This document shows, one piece after another, positions 1-11,200 of a DNA stretch of 64,000 nucleotides (its first letter is position 1; each line of letters opens with the position of its first letter). A program made the translations under genes and the position numbers. The DNA lies in contig NC_051124.1 in the NCBI RefSeq assembly GCF_014839805.1, positions 10,292,001 through 10,356,000 of the forward strand, written 5' to 3'. Source of the stretch: Manduca sexta (taxonomy: Eukaryota > Arthropoda > Insecta > Lepidoptera > Sphingidae). A model generated the notes under the pieces. The model searched no databases. It was not told where the DNA came from and saw nothing but the letters and a program-made list of their open reading frames with translations.

Positions 1-81
1 GGCTATTTTATCGCTATCGGCGATCATAATTAATCATCTTTTCGTTGACTATCTTGACAGCTTCTTTTTATGACGTACGCG

Positions 82-335
82 TTACGGCACCACTCTGAAG
101 TCCTGGGATTGAATTCCAGTTCGGGAAAAATGATATTGGGGTTTTTTACTCAATATCAGACCCAAGTCTGGAATTTGTGCCCAAAATGTCGATAGGCTCG
201 CCTTCTCTTACATCATAGGACGAAACACACAAACGAAAAGTAGGTGCTCTGGTTGCACCTCTGTCTACCCCTTGAAGGATAAAGTGATGTGGGTGTGTGC
301 GTGTGTATGTGTGTGTGTTTGGAGTTCGCACGTGC
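82..335 (+). repeat. SINE family S1, diverged copy
   Basis: Diverged copy of the tRNA-headed repeat best preserved at 40071-40312. Shared blocks include a B-box-like TTGAATTCC, the 'GTCTGGAATTTGTGCCC' block, the 'CGATAGGCTCG' block and 'GCACCTCTGTCTACCCCTT'. It ends in a GT-rich simple tail (about 285-330). The tRNA-like head is eroded, so the left edge is approximate. Confidence 0.75.
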
Positions 336-1700
336 ATTTCGTTAATTTTATCCTTTCGAATAATTTAAGTCAAACAGTTGATTAGGATAATCACTAAAAC
401 AGTTTCTTTTTCAAACGCAACACATAAAAGATAGTGATTAATGCACTCCGCATTACAAGCAGAATGTGGGACGCAAACCCCATTGGAGACGCCATGTCGA
501 TATTGACTCGATGGTGGGCGGCAACGAAATACCAACTGCAACGTGACTCACTATATTTACTCATATTTATATGTACATAGATTTGCATAGAATTAAAAGG
601 GGAGAGCTGCGTCAAGGACGAATTGTAGAACATTTTTAAAATACTTTTTTAATTTAATGCGTTTGGAATAAAAGTCAGACAGCCAGTTAAGCTAATCTAT
701 GTTGGGCTCTTGAATTATCAAATTATAAATATTACGAAAGATCTTTGAAGATAAATTAAATTTCGGGGAAAATCGGCGACTAAATAATGTTATTACGACA
801 TTCGTTTTATAATTCCTAACTTTACCAGCTGTTAATCTTATAAATAAGGCTTTTTGATTATAAAATTACAAATATTACAAAAGCTATTTGAAGATATATT
901 AAGTTTCGGAGAAAATTTGCGAATAAATTATTTAATCATATAAGTTTTTTAATTCCAAAGTTATCGACATCTAATAAAATAATAGGCACCAAAAACATCT
1001 AAATTTAAGAAACCTAACCACACATTACCAAAAGTAGGATAATACTTAAGACGAGGAGAGCCTCGGCGACAGCTGACAGTTATTTATCACTGTTAAACGA
1101 TAACGCCTTACTAAGTGGATATGTTAATCCATTCGCATTTGCGGAGTGTGAATATATGCACGATGATAAATTATACTATTGCTCTATAATTGGTGAAGAA
1201 CATTTTTTTTTATTCTGGCATGATAAAATATTCCAACTCATGTTTTTTTATGTATTGGAGCAGTGAACACTAGGGGATATTAGCGAATGAGACCCCTTAT
1301 AAATAAAAAAAAAATGGTATATATTTACGTAAAGAAAAATATTCCGTAAAACGGGTCTCCTAAAAATCATCTTTTTTGATTTACGACTGAATACGTGAGA
1401 AACATGAAACATCCAAAACATCTTCACAACCTTTTCAATATATAATAAAAAGAAATAAAAATATCAGATTCATTACACAATTCAATAAACTCGGTAAACA
1501 ACACTCAACACAACGAGTATAATAAAACTCCCTGTTTTAAACTCCATTGCGTTACTAAATCAACACTCGAGACCAATAACTTTGTAATATCGAAACGGCT
1601 TGTCGTCGTGAAACTGTTCTGTACTTAAACACGACAAAGTAATAAGAGTACATTCGTAAATATAGTTCTGAACATTATTCTAGTGTTACCTGTATTAATT
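336..1700. other. AT-rich stretch, no gene seen
   Basis: Short frames only, none with recognisable domains. The one structure I see is the diverged direct duplication at 712-985, listed separately. Confidence 0.6.
712..985. repeat. Diverged tandem duplication, unit about 143 bp
   Basis: The block starting near 714 (ATTAT.AAATTATAAATATTACGAAAG) recurs from about 857. The shared order is an AAATATTAC core, TTTGAAGATA, then TTTCGG.GAAAAT. The two units have drifted apart by point changes, which suggests an old local duplication. Confidence 0.6.
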
Positions 1701-1705
1701 TATTA

Positions 1706-1850
1706 TAGCTTTTGCCAGCAGCTTTCCCACGTGAAAAAGTTTTACCGACATAAAAGTCCCGCTTTCTATTTTCTTGGTATAAAAATTAACCTACAGCTCT
1801 CAGGAATAAAGTAGCTTTCTAGTGAAAGAATTTCAAAATCAGTTCAGTGA
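1706..1850 (+). repeat. Repeat family D, diverged copy
   Basis: Begins TAGCTTTTGCCAGCAGC then CCACGTGAAAAAGTTTT, matching the 'GCTCGCGGCTTCGCCCG' start of this family, and ends near AAAATCAGTTCAGTGATG. In lepidopterans, repeats of this kind are usually 3' ends of LINEs or SINEs; that assignment is from memory. Confidence 0.55.
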
Positions 1851-2421
1851 TGATAATAATAATAGGCGTTTTATCCGTAGGTACTAATTATCAAGAAGTA
1901 TATAAATATATTGTTGAGATTGTAAAAGTATTTGATTAATAAGAAATTGCATTACTATTTTGGTTACAAAAACAAGTGATAATAAAAATTAAATATGGTA
2001 GAATTAGGTGTTTTTATGAGTGGTGGATTTTTTTATTTGATTAAATTAAAATAAGACGTGGTTATCTGTTGTACATATTATTTCAAAACCTTGGTAACCC
2101 ATAAAACCCCGAGAGCATTTAATATTTATTACAAAGGAAAATGCGTACTCAGAAATAACCTTGAACCAGTTTCCACCCGTTACTCACCCTTTTACGCATC
2201 TTAAACTCCCTCAACAGGGACTGTAAAGTCTCATCGAAGCCAACGTTATTAGTTTCAAAGCAATAGACTTCAGAAGTAGTTAATATTTTATTAATTCCCA
2301 ATAAAATTATGTAAGTCACATCTTTACAAAGTGTCTCTAAAATTTTACCCATCTGTATAACTCAGTTTATTAATATAATGGGATTATATGAAGAAAACCT
2401 CTACTGCATATAGATAATTAA
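1851..2421. other. AT-rich stretch, no gene seen
   Basis: Contains a 67-codon minus-strand frame (2149-2352) with no recognisable motif. No repeat family was identified. Confidence 0.5.
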
Positions 2422-2711
2422 ATGTTGCTCGCAACTTCACCCGTGTGAAAAGCCTTTCTTGCTACAAATTTCCTAGAATAGTATTGCGATTCATAACGTC
2501 ACTAGTACAACACCAACGCCATCTATTTAAAAAAAAACATAATTTTCCATGGCAACAAATTACCGAGATAAAAAAATGTCTATGTTAATCCAGGGCATGG
2601 TCTACCCGTGTCAAAAAATTCATCAAAATCGGTTAAGCTATTTCTGAATTTACTTTTGGCGAACATCAAAACATATTCACAAATTTTTGTATTTATAATA
2701 TTAATAAGATA
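2422..2711 (+). repeat. Repeat family D, long copy
   Basis: Runs from TTGCTCGCAACTTCACCCG through AACGCCATCTATTTAA, ATGTTAATCCAGGGCATG and the 'AAAATCGGTTAAGCT' block to a terminal TAATATTAATAAGAT. The same order of blocks occurs at 38905, 48243, 53003 and 63268. Confidence 0.8.
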
Positions 2712-3950
2712 TAATTTTTGTTACGGTTGGATAAACCTCCTACGATCTTTAAATTGTGACTGCGGTTTCAGAGTGCTAACATTTTGTGACCCCTCCATAA
2801 AGCTCCTTATCGCATATCATAAAAACAATAAATTTAAACATCCAACCAATTCTCATTCATAAAATATTAAGACAGAAACCTTTACTTTCAGACTATATTT
2901 TTAATGTTTTATGTAAAACCGTAAGTAATGTATGGAATGTGAAAACATTACCATATTCAAAAGTTTTCATAACGCGCATGAAGACAAAGAACGTCTGCGT
3001 GGAACGGTCGGTAAATACTCAAAAGGAGGCAAAACCAGTGGTTGGCAAAGAATCAACTCTCACATTACCTAGAAAGAATTGTAACTTTACCAAACGCAAA
3101 TATTATAACTTCACATATTATGACAAATATTATATTAAATAGTCCACCCCATTTATGATGTATCAGCGCAACCTCGGCAAGTTGAAAGCATCTACTATAC
3201 TGTGTCTACCTCTTCGAAGGTACGACGGCAGACTTATAAACAATTAGGAACGTTGTAGAGAAACACAACTATAGAGAAACTGATTGATGGTGTTGCACAT
3301 CACTTTTGCTATATCGGAGTGCCGCCATTACTTTGCCGTAAAATATTAAGGTAAAATCTCGACCATTTTGAACGACCTTAATTATTGGCAATTATTTTTT
3401 CTAAAAATTTACGTGTTACCTATTTCTCAGAGGCGAAACCATATCCAGACCCGTTGTCAAAACACAAGTAGACAGGGTTTTTCTTTGGGGACACGCAGGG
3501 CATGCAGCGTAAAGGATATTTAGAAAATATCGAAAAAATACATTAAAAAGTACAGGAAGATAGGGGAATACAAAAAAATATGGACGTTCAATGATTATTA
3601 GCGTGCCCCCAAACAAGAAGTGATAAAAAAGACCTGCGAGTAGATATTACATAGCTTGCACAATGCACATGTGTTGTGCAAATTACACGACTTACAAAAT
3701 AGAAATAGGGGGTTTAGGGCCATCTACATCCATTAGTCCAACACTATAGACGATATAAAGTTGTCGTTTAGGAATTAACCCACGTGTAATGTCGTGCCAG
3801 ACGACTCCCACGCAACCTTCTAACTGCACGCATGTCTCAAGTCACAATTTATCATTCTGTTGGAATGTTAAGACGAAACAGCTTTTTCATTTTATTTGTA
3901 AAGAACGTTGTCGAACAAAATATTAAACTGTGTACATCCAACACAGCTGT
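2712..3950. other. No gene or repeat recognised
   Basis: Only short frames with no domain signature, for example 3416-3616 on the minus strand. Confidence 0.5.
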
Positions 3951-4012
3951 TATTCTATCAGGACGCCATTCCACTTGCCATCAGGGACAGTAAACTCACC
4001 TTGTCGTGCCTT
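3951..4012 (-). repeat. Repeat family B, terminal fragment
   Basis: Carries CCATTCCACTTGCCATCAGG followed by CTTGTCGTGCC. This is the reverse complement of the family B start seen at 63928, so it is a short 5' fragment on the minus strand. Confidence 0.65.
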
Positions 4013-5579
4013 TATACAGCGTCATTTTAACATTGTGTTAATAAATTAAATAGTATATTTATCTTTACCTGTGCTATCATTGTGCTAAGAATCATTCATG
4101 AATAACGCATATTTTCACCAAGAATCCCGGTTTTAGTTTCTGATTTTTTGATAATTTTGTAATTTAGTACGAATATGGCGTGTGCGTGAGTGTATTTCTA
4201 ACTGATAATGTGATGTTGCCGCTCCAACGAATTCTCTCAAAGTAGTAGGTAATAGTCGCATTAGACATTAAAGTTATGATTATTTTTTATTTATATTTAT
4301 TTTATTACAAACAAAGCTTTATTATTTTACATCTACAGTTCGAGTAACTTATTCTAAAGTGTTAATATCAAGAAGATACGTATGTGGTTTCATTTAGTAA
4401 CGCAATGTCAAAATGACCCTGTATAAAAACGTATTTTCATGTAATAAATGAACATACAATCACCCAAACCGTGTGCTATCCCTTACATTATTTTAAAGAT
4501 CTTTTCCATATATTTCCCTACACATATTCCACAGCCTATACGCCAATATCTACACGTCTAACATAACAAAAGCGCCACAAAGGGCTACTCTTAGTCCTTG
4601 AACAGCCTACCCTTTTTGTTATCAGTCGTTATTACCCAATACAGAACGTTATCGGTCCACTGTTAAGTTTTATTCAATGTTTCCGTCAGCGAAAAGGTTT
4701 TCCACAATGCCTCGCCGACACGCCGGAGCTGACGCGGCAGTGTTGGTTATGCGTCACATGATTCATGAGATAAAAGCCTAGCTATATGATAATCTACGTA
4801 TTGTAACTAGTAATTCTAAGGTCTGATGGAACCATATTGTAAAATAGGGTCTTGACAGAGGGACGGGCGGACAGACAACCGAGAAAAAATGATAAGCAAT
4901 TTATAAAACCCTTTAATTGTAGGTTATTTTTAAAGATACACATCAGATTTATGTGTTCGTTATCAGAAAGTTCAAATGATCTCAAAATATCGGTTGATTA
5001 AACGCTCCATTATAAGTTTATTTTAATTATTCTTCATCGTGATAGCATCTTAAATATCTTAATTTACAAAACTTTCTCATTTCTAAATTAACTTATCTTA
5101 AAATTATGAAAGAAATTTGCTTTAAATTAATGTCAATACGTTAATCTCAGCTGTCATCAACGTGATGTATTCAATCATTGTTGCAATCATCTTCTGTAAT
5201 GGATTTTCAAACGATATTCTTGAAAATTCGTTGAAGGTACTTTTTTAAGCATACCTAGAGCACACGAGGTTATAATTATTTGGCCCTGTTAAACAATTTC
5301 ATTGATTCAGTCCCACCCACACAGATTTCATCATGTTGTAATCCTTAATTAAAGGCATAGGTAATTATTTATATTAAAAGCCCTTCAAAACTACAGTTCA
5401 TACAACTCTTACCTCTTACATGTACGCTTGAACTAAGCCGTAGATACCTACCTATATACGAGTTTATCGCGTACGCATCGAACCTTCCATCAATCACCAT
5501 CTAGCGTCTAACATCCATCTTCAAGAGTCCTAACGATAGGCCTACATAAATCAACGCTTGACCGTGAAACCGGCTGACG
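4013..5579. other. No gene or repeat recognised
   Basis: AT-rich DNA with scattered short frames. 4680-4760 is locally richer in CpG but shows no clear motif set. Confidence 0.5.
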
Positions 5580-5599
5580 GCAGCGTTTTACAATAACGC

Positions 5600-5829
5600 C
5601 ACAATGTCGGGAGAAAAAAGGGAATACAGGGATACCGTTCAGAATGGCTCCCATCGATTAACGTGCGACGGTTGGGCGCCATTGGCGGCGGAGAGTGACG
5701 TCACGCGTAGTATCGAGCGGCACAGTGCGCATGCGCGGCGCGCGAGCTCTCGTGTCATTGGTCGACGGGCTCGGCGGCGGTTGCACGAACATAATGAATT
5801 GTTCGAGCATAATTTGATTATTCGAACAG
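5600..5829 (+). promoter_or_regulatory. Candidate CpG-rich promoter and first exon
   Basis: A GC- and CpG-rich island in AT-rich surroundings. It holds a full CRE palindrome TGACGTCA (5696-5703), the palindromic NRF-1-type site TGCGCATGCGC (5726-5736), and two inverted CCAAT boxes, ATTGG (5681-5685 and 5757-5761). These motif types are typical of broadly expressed promoters. Just downstream, ACAG|GTATTTAG (junction 5829/5830) could be a splice donor, which would fit a non-coding first exon on the plus strand. A 77-codon frame crosses the island, but its composition is simply that of the island. All three motif types can act in either orientation, so strand rests only on the donor-like site. 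No downstream exon was found in the window. Confidence 0.4.
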
Positions 5830-6427
5830 GTATTTAGTGGAGGAAAGTTTATTTTCATTAATGAAAATGGCATTTAAAGCTATTGGACGTGCGATCAGTA
5901 AAATTTCCAAACAAATGTTAAAGTCCGGCAATCATGTTTTATCTACATTAATGTAAATACCTAGAATGTAAGTGACTACATTCACAAACAATTATGTATT
6001 TTGAATAGTCGACGCAATCCAAGAAATTTTGTAAAATGTAGCTAGGTCTTATAAGCAATAATGTTAGTAAGTAAAATTATCCAACGAACTACAGATCCGT
6101 GTCCGGAATATTAAACACAATATTAAAATAAGGGCAAACAACAATGTAATATAGCCTTTTATACAGCTTAATGACGACGAGGCTTTTGTTCGAGAGTAGA
6201 CAACACAACTGCCCCTAAACAGCAGCAATACCACCCAGTACTTTGAATTCCAAAATACCACCTGGCGCTGTACCTCTGTCACGGATCTGAACACTAAATG
6301 TAAAAGCTCATAGAAACCTACCATAATAAAACTAGCGACTTTTTGATGTCAAAAAAGTCTGGCAATAAATCGGATTGTAATATTTACGTCAACCTGTGTG
6401 CTTCAATCGTTCTAAGAAATTACATAT
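5830..6427. other. Mostly unassigned; possible distant family A copy
   Basis: At about 6150-6300, the order CCCCTAAACAGCAGCAATACCA, CTTTGAATTCCAAAATACC, GCGCTGTACCTCTGTC loosely follows family A (14701, 41699). The match is weak and I do not assign it as a copy. Confidence 0.3.
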
Positions 6428-6708
6428 AAAGGTAAGTACATACATAACATACATACATAACATCACGCATTTATCCCCGAAGGGGTATGCAGAGGTGCAA
6501 CTAAGGCACCCACTTTTCGCCAAGTATGTTCCGTCCCATGATGTGACAGGGGGCGAGCCTATCGCCATATCGGGCACAAATTCCAGACTCCGGGCTGATA
6601 CTGAGCAGAAAAACCTAAATATCACTTTGCCCGACCCGGGATTCGAACCCAGGACCTCAGAGCGCTATTGTACCGGACATGCAATACAACTACGCCACCG
6701 AGGCAGTC
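6428..6708 (-). repeat. SINE family S1, near full-length copy
   Basis: Minus-strand copy with the tRNA-like head at the right end (GACTGCCTCGGTGGCGTAG in reverse complement, ending at 6708). The B-box-like GGTTCGAATCC lies on the minus strand near 6640-6652. The body matches 40071-40312, and the left end is a CATA-type simple tail (6428-6460). Open frames crossing it on both strands are repeat read-through. Confidence 0.85.
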
Positions 6709-7789
6709 AAGGTAAATAACCAGAATAATTTTAATTTCAAACAACACACATACTACGTGACCACGACATATTAGACCCAATAAACCAACACTTCAGCCCA
6801 ACACGAGACACGTTAACCCCCGCACGACATGCATACGGCACGTGCGAAATATACCTTCCACAATGCTGGAATACATTCCAGTCTGCGACATAATCCAGAT
6901 TCCAGACACAGAAACCGCAAGATTTATGAACGTTATATGGGCCGTGCGATACAGAGTTTTAAATCCCGTCCAAATGCGAATTTGGCTCGACTGTGAATGA
7001 TTCCGTTTCACAACAAAAGAATATTAATTTAATAACCAAAGAGGCTGTAGCCTGTTCTGAATGTTGTATTTATGCACTTGTACAATCGTATGGTTTTCCA
7101 TTACATATTTATCAAAATATTCTTTACGTAAAGAGTTATTTGTGAAATCAACGTATCATAAACGCAAGCTGGGGTGAGACAAAACACGTCATATTAAAGA
7201 GAATATCAAATACTTTTTCTAAAAATTAAATTTGTAATCTGTATTACGTCATAGGCTCCACGATTCAACATGGGTCAATATAATATTTTGTCATACTAAG
7301 TCTAGTTTAGTCTCCATGTTCTGTAGACGCCGAAATTCAACATATTCTCGTCCAAAATACTGTAAAAGTCAGACTAAATACAAATTAACATTTCAAATCA
7401 TCCGAAACATTGAACAAAGCTTCCAGCACATTACAGCCCTAATCCCTACAGGTAGCTGTGTTAGTACTCTAGACAATTCAGACCGGAATGCCAAAAATCC
7501 AAGGGTAGATCAGACAGATGGTTTTATGTTAATTCGGCCCGCATCAGCCGAACCTCAGCCGAAGGTTATGCCCCTGGTGGAATTTTAATTGCCGCCAGGA
7601 TTTAGCCGCCTGTGGATAGGCCGATTGTAATCGCCTGGGGCTTTAGAACGTAAATATTTTCACACAATACGTTTATATTTTATAATTAATTGCTGAGTTT
7701 CTGATGGAATGGTATTGTGGTAGCTTAATTGGAGTTAGGATAAGGTTAGATTAGTATACAATCGAATGATTGACATTAACCTCTATCAC
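6709..7789. other. No gene or repeat recognised
   Basis: A 90-codon frame at 7316-7588 shows no family motif. 7520-7640 is somewhat richer in GC, without further signal. Confidence 0.5.
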
Positions 7790-7880
7790 ATCATGAGACG
7801 GTATAAGTACGGCGAAAAGCCGTTACACTAGTAGCGCCTCTGCCTACCCCCTCGGAGATAAAAGGCGTGAATGCGTGTAT
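7790..7880 (+). repeat. SINE family S1, 3' fragment
   Basis: Carries ATCATGAGACGGTA, then GCGCCTCTGCCTACCCC and TCGGAGATAAA, the 3' body of S1. The head is absent. Confidence 0.65.
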
Positions 7881-8060
7881 ATTTCATTTAAAATAACATT
7901 TTTTAAACGGTCCGTTTGCAAATCTTGAGGCCTGTGTTTAGCAGTGGACTTGATGACAATAATAAATAACACATAATCACAACTGAACACCACGTTTAAA
8001 TAATAATACAAACTGTCACATCGACTGCACCGTCTACTGTATTGCAAAGGTTCCACGTAC

Positions 8061-8065
8061 ATTTA
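8061..8065. repeat. Target-site duplication, left (ATTTA)
   Basis: ATTTA directly precedes the 5' LTR and recurs directly after the 3' LTR at 12684-12688. A 5-bp duplication is normal for Ty3/Gypsy integration. Confidence 0.93.
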
Positions 8066-8194
8066 TGTAGTATAGTTAGCTTTAGATATGTATAAGAATG
8101 AATATTGTATTAATGAGGGTAATCTGGCAGTCCGCAATAAATGGTCGAATTGAATACACGCGTTTCATTGTGCTCCTTGCTAAGATATATTACA
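8066..8194 (+). repeat. 5' LTR of the Mag-type element
   Basis: Starts TGTAGTATAG and ends TATTACA (TG...CA). Within 129 bp it holds a TATA-like TATAAGA (8091-8097) and a polyadenylation signal AATAAA (8136-8141), so promoter and processing signals are packed very tightly. Identical to 12555-12683. Confidence 0.96.
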
Positions 8195-8195
8195 G

Positions 8196-8208
8196 TGGCG
8201 ACGAGGAT
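8196..8208 (+). promoter_or_regulatory. Primer binding site, tRNA-Ser type
   Basis: TGGCGACGAGGAT starts two bases after the 5' LTR. It is complementary to the CCA end and 3' acceptor arm of an insect tRNA-Ser (recalled, GCT anticodon type), the minus-strand primer expected for Mag elements. Confidence 0.8.
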
Positions 8209-8270
8209 ACTTTTAACTCGCTGTGTTATTTTGTAGAATTTATACCGTGGCTAGTGGACAATCTGACAAT

Positions 8271-11200
8271 ATGTCGATAGGCCGATTGAGTGAGTTCGAT
8301 GTTCAAACGGGACAGTGGTCGTCATACATTGACAGATTGGATATGTATTTCAAAGTGAACAAGATAACGGATGACTTGAAACTGCCGACGATGATTGCTA
8401 CCATGGGGGACGAAGCATATGAGTTACTAGTCAACCTAGCTAGTCCAAACAAACCCTCGGATTTAGTTTACCAGGTAGTGGTTGATATGATGCGTAATCA
8501 TCTGCAACCTACGCCGTCGTCGTTAGCGGAGCGGTTTCGTTTTCGTCAGAAAAGACAAGGAGCGGAGGAGGATATAGCAGCTTACGTCGCGGAATTGAAA
8601 AAATTAGCTCGGAATTGTAAGTTTGCAGCTAATTTGAATGAAAATCTACGGGACCAGTTTGTATGTGGACTTAAGAGTGACGTCATCAGGCAACGGTTAT
8701 TCGGTGAAGATGACTCAGTGACTTTCGTGGAAGCCGTTAATTTAGCTACCTCGTTGGAGGCGGCGGAGCGGGATGCGGCGGTGGTGGAGAGTGCTGCATC
8801 AACAAACGAGACGGGGTCCAACAAGACGAGTGCGGTACATACACTTATGCAATCGAGGCGAGGCGGCGGGGGCGGGCGGCTGCGCGGTCGCCGCCGGTCG
8901 GCCGGCATGCGCCCGACATTCACTACAGCCAGCGCGGCTACGACGTACGAACGTGGGAGCCGGGCGAACTGTGCGGCTTGTGGAGCTACGAACCATGTGT
9001 ATGCAGACTGTCGCTTTCGGGATTACAGATGCAGTCTATGTAAGCATATTGGACACTTGCGACGAGTTTGCTCATGGGATGATGGCAAACTGTCGCGAGG
9101 AGTAGTCACGGATCGTCGTGAGAGACAGAAGGAAGGCTTTCATTACAATGACGCTGACCGGGAGACGAGCGACGAGGAGGAGGAAAACATCGTGGAAAAT
9201 TTAAACCTTATGGGACTGGACAGTTATAAAGCAGTGAGTTTACCGATTTATGTTGAGGGTAAAGTGATAAATATGGAGGTGGATACGGGTACAGCCATCT
9301 CATGTATTAATAATGACACATATAAACTATATTTTTCCCATTTACCTATTCTGGAAGATGACACAATATTAAGATTTTATGATGGCACTAAAATTAAACC
9401 ACTGGGTATTATCAGGCCACGAGTTCGATACTTGAATCGAGAAAAGCAATTAGTATTGTTTATAATTAATAACGGCAATACATCTCTATTAGGACGGCAA
9501 TGGTTGGCCGAACTAGAAATAAGGATACCTCAATTTAGTTGTCATGATAATAACAGCCTAAATAATTTACAAACAAATAATACAATTCGAAATATTCTTG
9601 GCAGATATGAGGCGCTATTTGACGGTAGATTGGGGCGGTACACGGGAGGCAAGGCGACGCTGCGTGTGCGGGACGGAGCGACGCCGGTGTTTCATCGTGC
9701 GCGGCCTGTACCTTACGCACTGCGCGAACGCATAGACGCGGAGCTAGATGCAATGCTGCGTGCCGGCGTCATCGAGCCTGTGGACTGCTCCGACTGGGCA
9801 TCACCATTGGTGCCGGTAAACAAGGCAGACGGTACGTTGCGAATTTGTGCGGATTATAAAGCGACACTTAATCCAGCCTTGTTGATCGATCGTTATCCTT
9901 TGCCGAGAATTGGAGACGTGCTTGTAGGACTTAATGGGGCACAATTTTTTAGTAAAATTGATTTGTCACAGGCGTATAACCAGGTCGAGTTGGATGACTC
10001 TAAGAAATACACGGTAATTAACACACACCGCGGGTTATTCCGTTATAACAGATTGGTTTATGGGTTAGCTTCAAGTGTAGGAATTTTTCAACGAATAATG
10101 ACCAAGTTATTAGGTAATATTCCAAATGTGCAAGTATTTTTAGATGACGTTATAATAGGAGGTAAAACTAAGGAGGAACATTTGCAAGCACTCGAATTAG
10201 TTTTGCAAAAGTTGTCGGATAATGGGCTAAAACTAAAGAGACAAAAATGCGTATTTTTGGTAAATGAGGTTACATATTTAGGTTATGTCATATCCAAAGA
10301 TGGGGTCAAAGCAGATATGTCAAAAATTAAAGCTATACGTCAGATTCCGACACCCAAAAATATTAGCGAGTTACGTTCGTTTCTGGGCACAGTAAATTTC
10401 TTTTCAAAATTTATAAGAAATTTTAATTCGTTGTTAGTACCATTAAATAACTTATTACGTAAGGGGGTAGAGTGGAAGTGGAGTAGAGAGTGCCAATGCG
10501 CTTTTGCGGAGATTAAAGATGCCTTAACGGGGACTGCGGTATTGGCGCATTATGATCCTAAGAGCCCACTCATAGTTACTTGCGATGCTAGTCCGTGGGG
10601 GGTCGGGGGAGTCCTAGCACAGTCAGGACCCCACGGGGAGCGGCCCGTGGCATATGCGTCACGATCACTCACTCCTGCTGAAAAGAATTACTCTCAGATC
10701 CATCGCGAGGCGTTAGCCATTATATTCTGTATGCGGAAATTTCATCAATATATTTACGGAAGGAAATTTACATTACGTACGGACCACAAACCACTGGTTT
10801 CCATTTTTGGCCCTCAAACGGGTATACCTACGATGACTGCAAGTAGGATGCAGAGATGGGCGGTTATACTATCTGCTTACAATTACGACATAGAATATAT
10901 AAAGACAAACGAAAACTGCGCGGACGGGTTGTCGCGTCTTCCTGTCAGTTATGGGGATCATAATGGAATAGAGGAATTAATTCCGGAACAAACATACCTT
11001 CACTTCGCTCAGGATGGTATGTTGCTAGAATATAATGAAATCAAAAAACAAACGGAAAAAGATCCGGTCTTGGGGAGAGTGCTTAGTTACATCCGCGACG
11101 GATGGCCGGAAAAATGTGGTATTTTAAATTTGCAACCGTACTTTAACAGAAAAACGGAATTATACGAGGAGTTAGGCTGTATAATGTGGGGACATAGAGT

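Noticed and set aside
8582..8996. Antisense frames of 113 and 65 codons over gag
   Set aside because: Shadows of the GC-rich Gag zinc-knuckle and Arg/Gly region on the opposite strand. No motif.
10134..10148. FLDD instead of YxDD in the Mag-type RT
   Set aside because: F at the first position is a common variant in Ty3/Gypsy enzymes, and both catalytic Asp residues are present.
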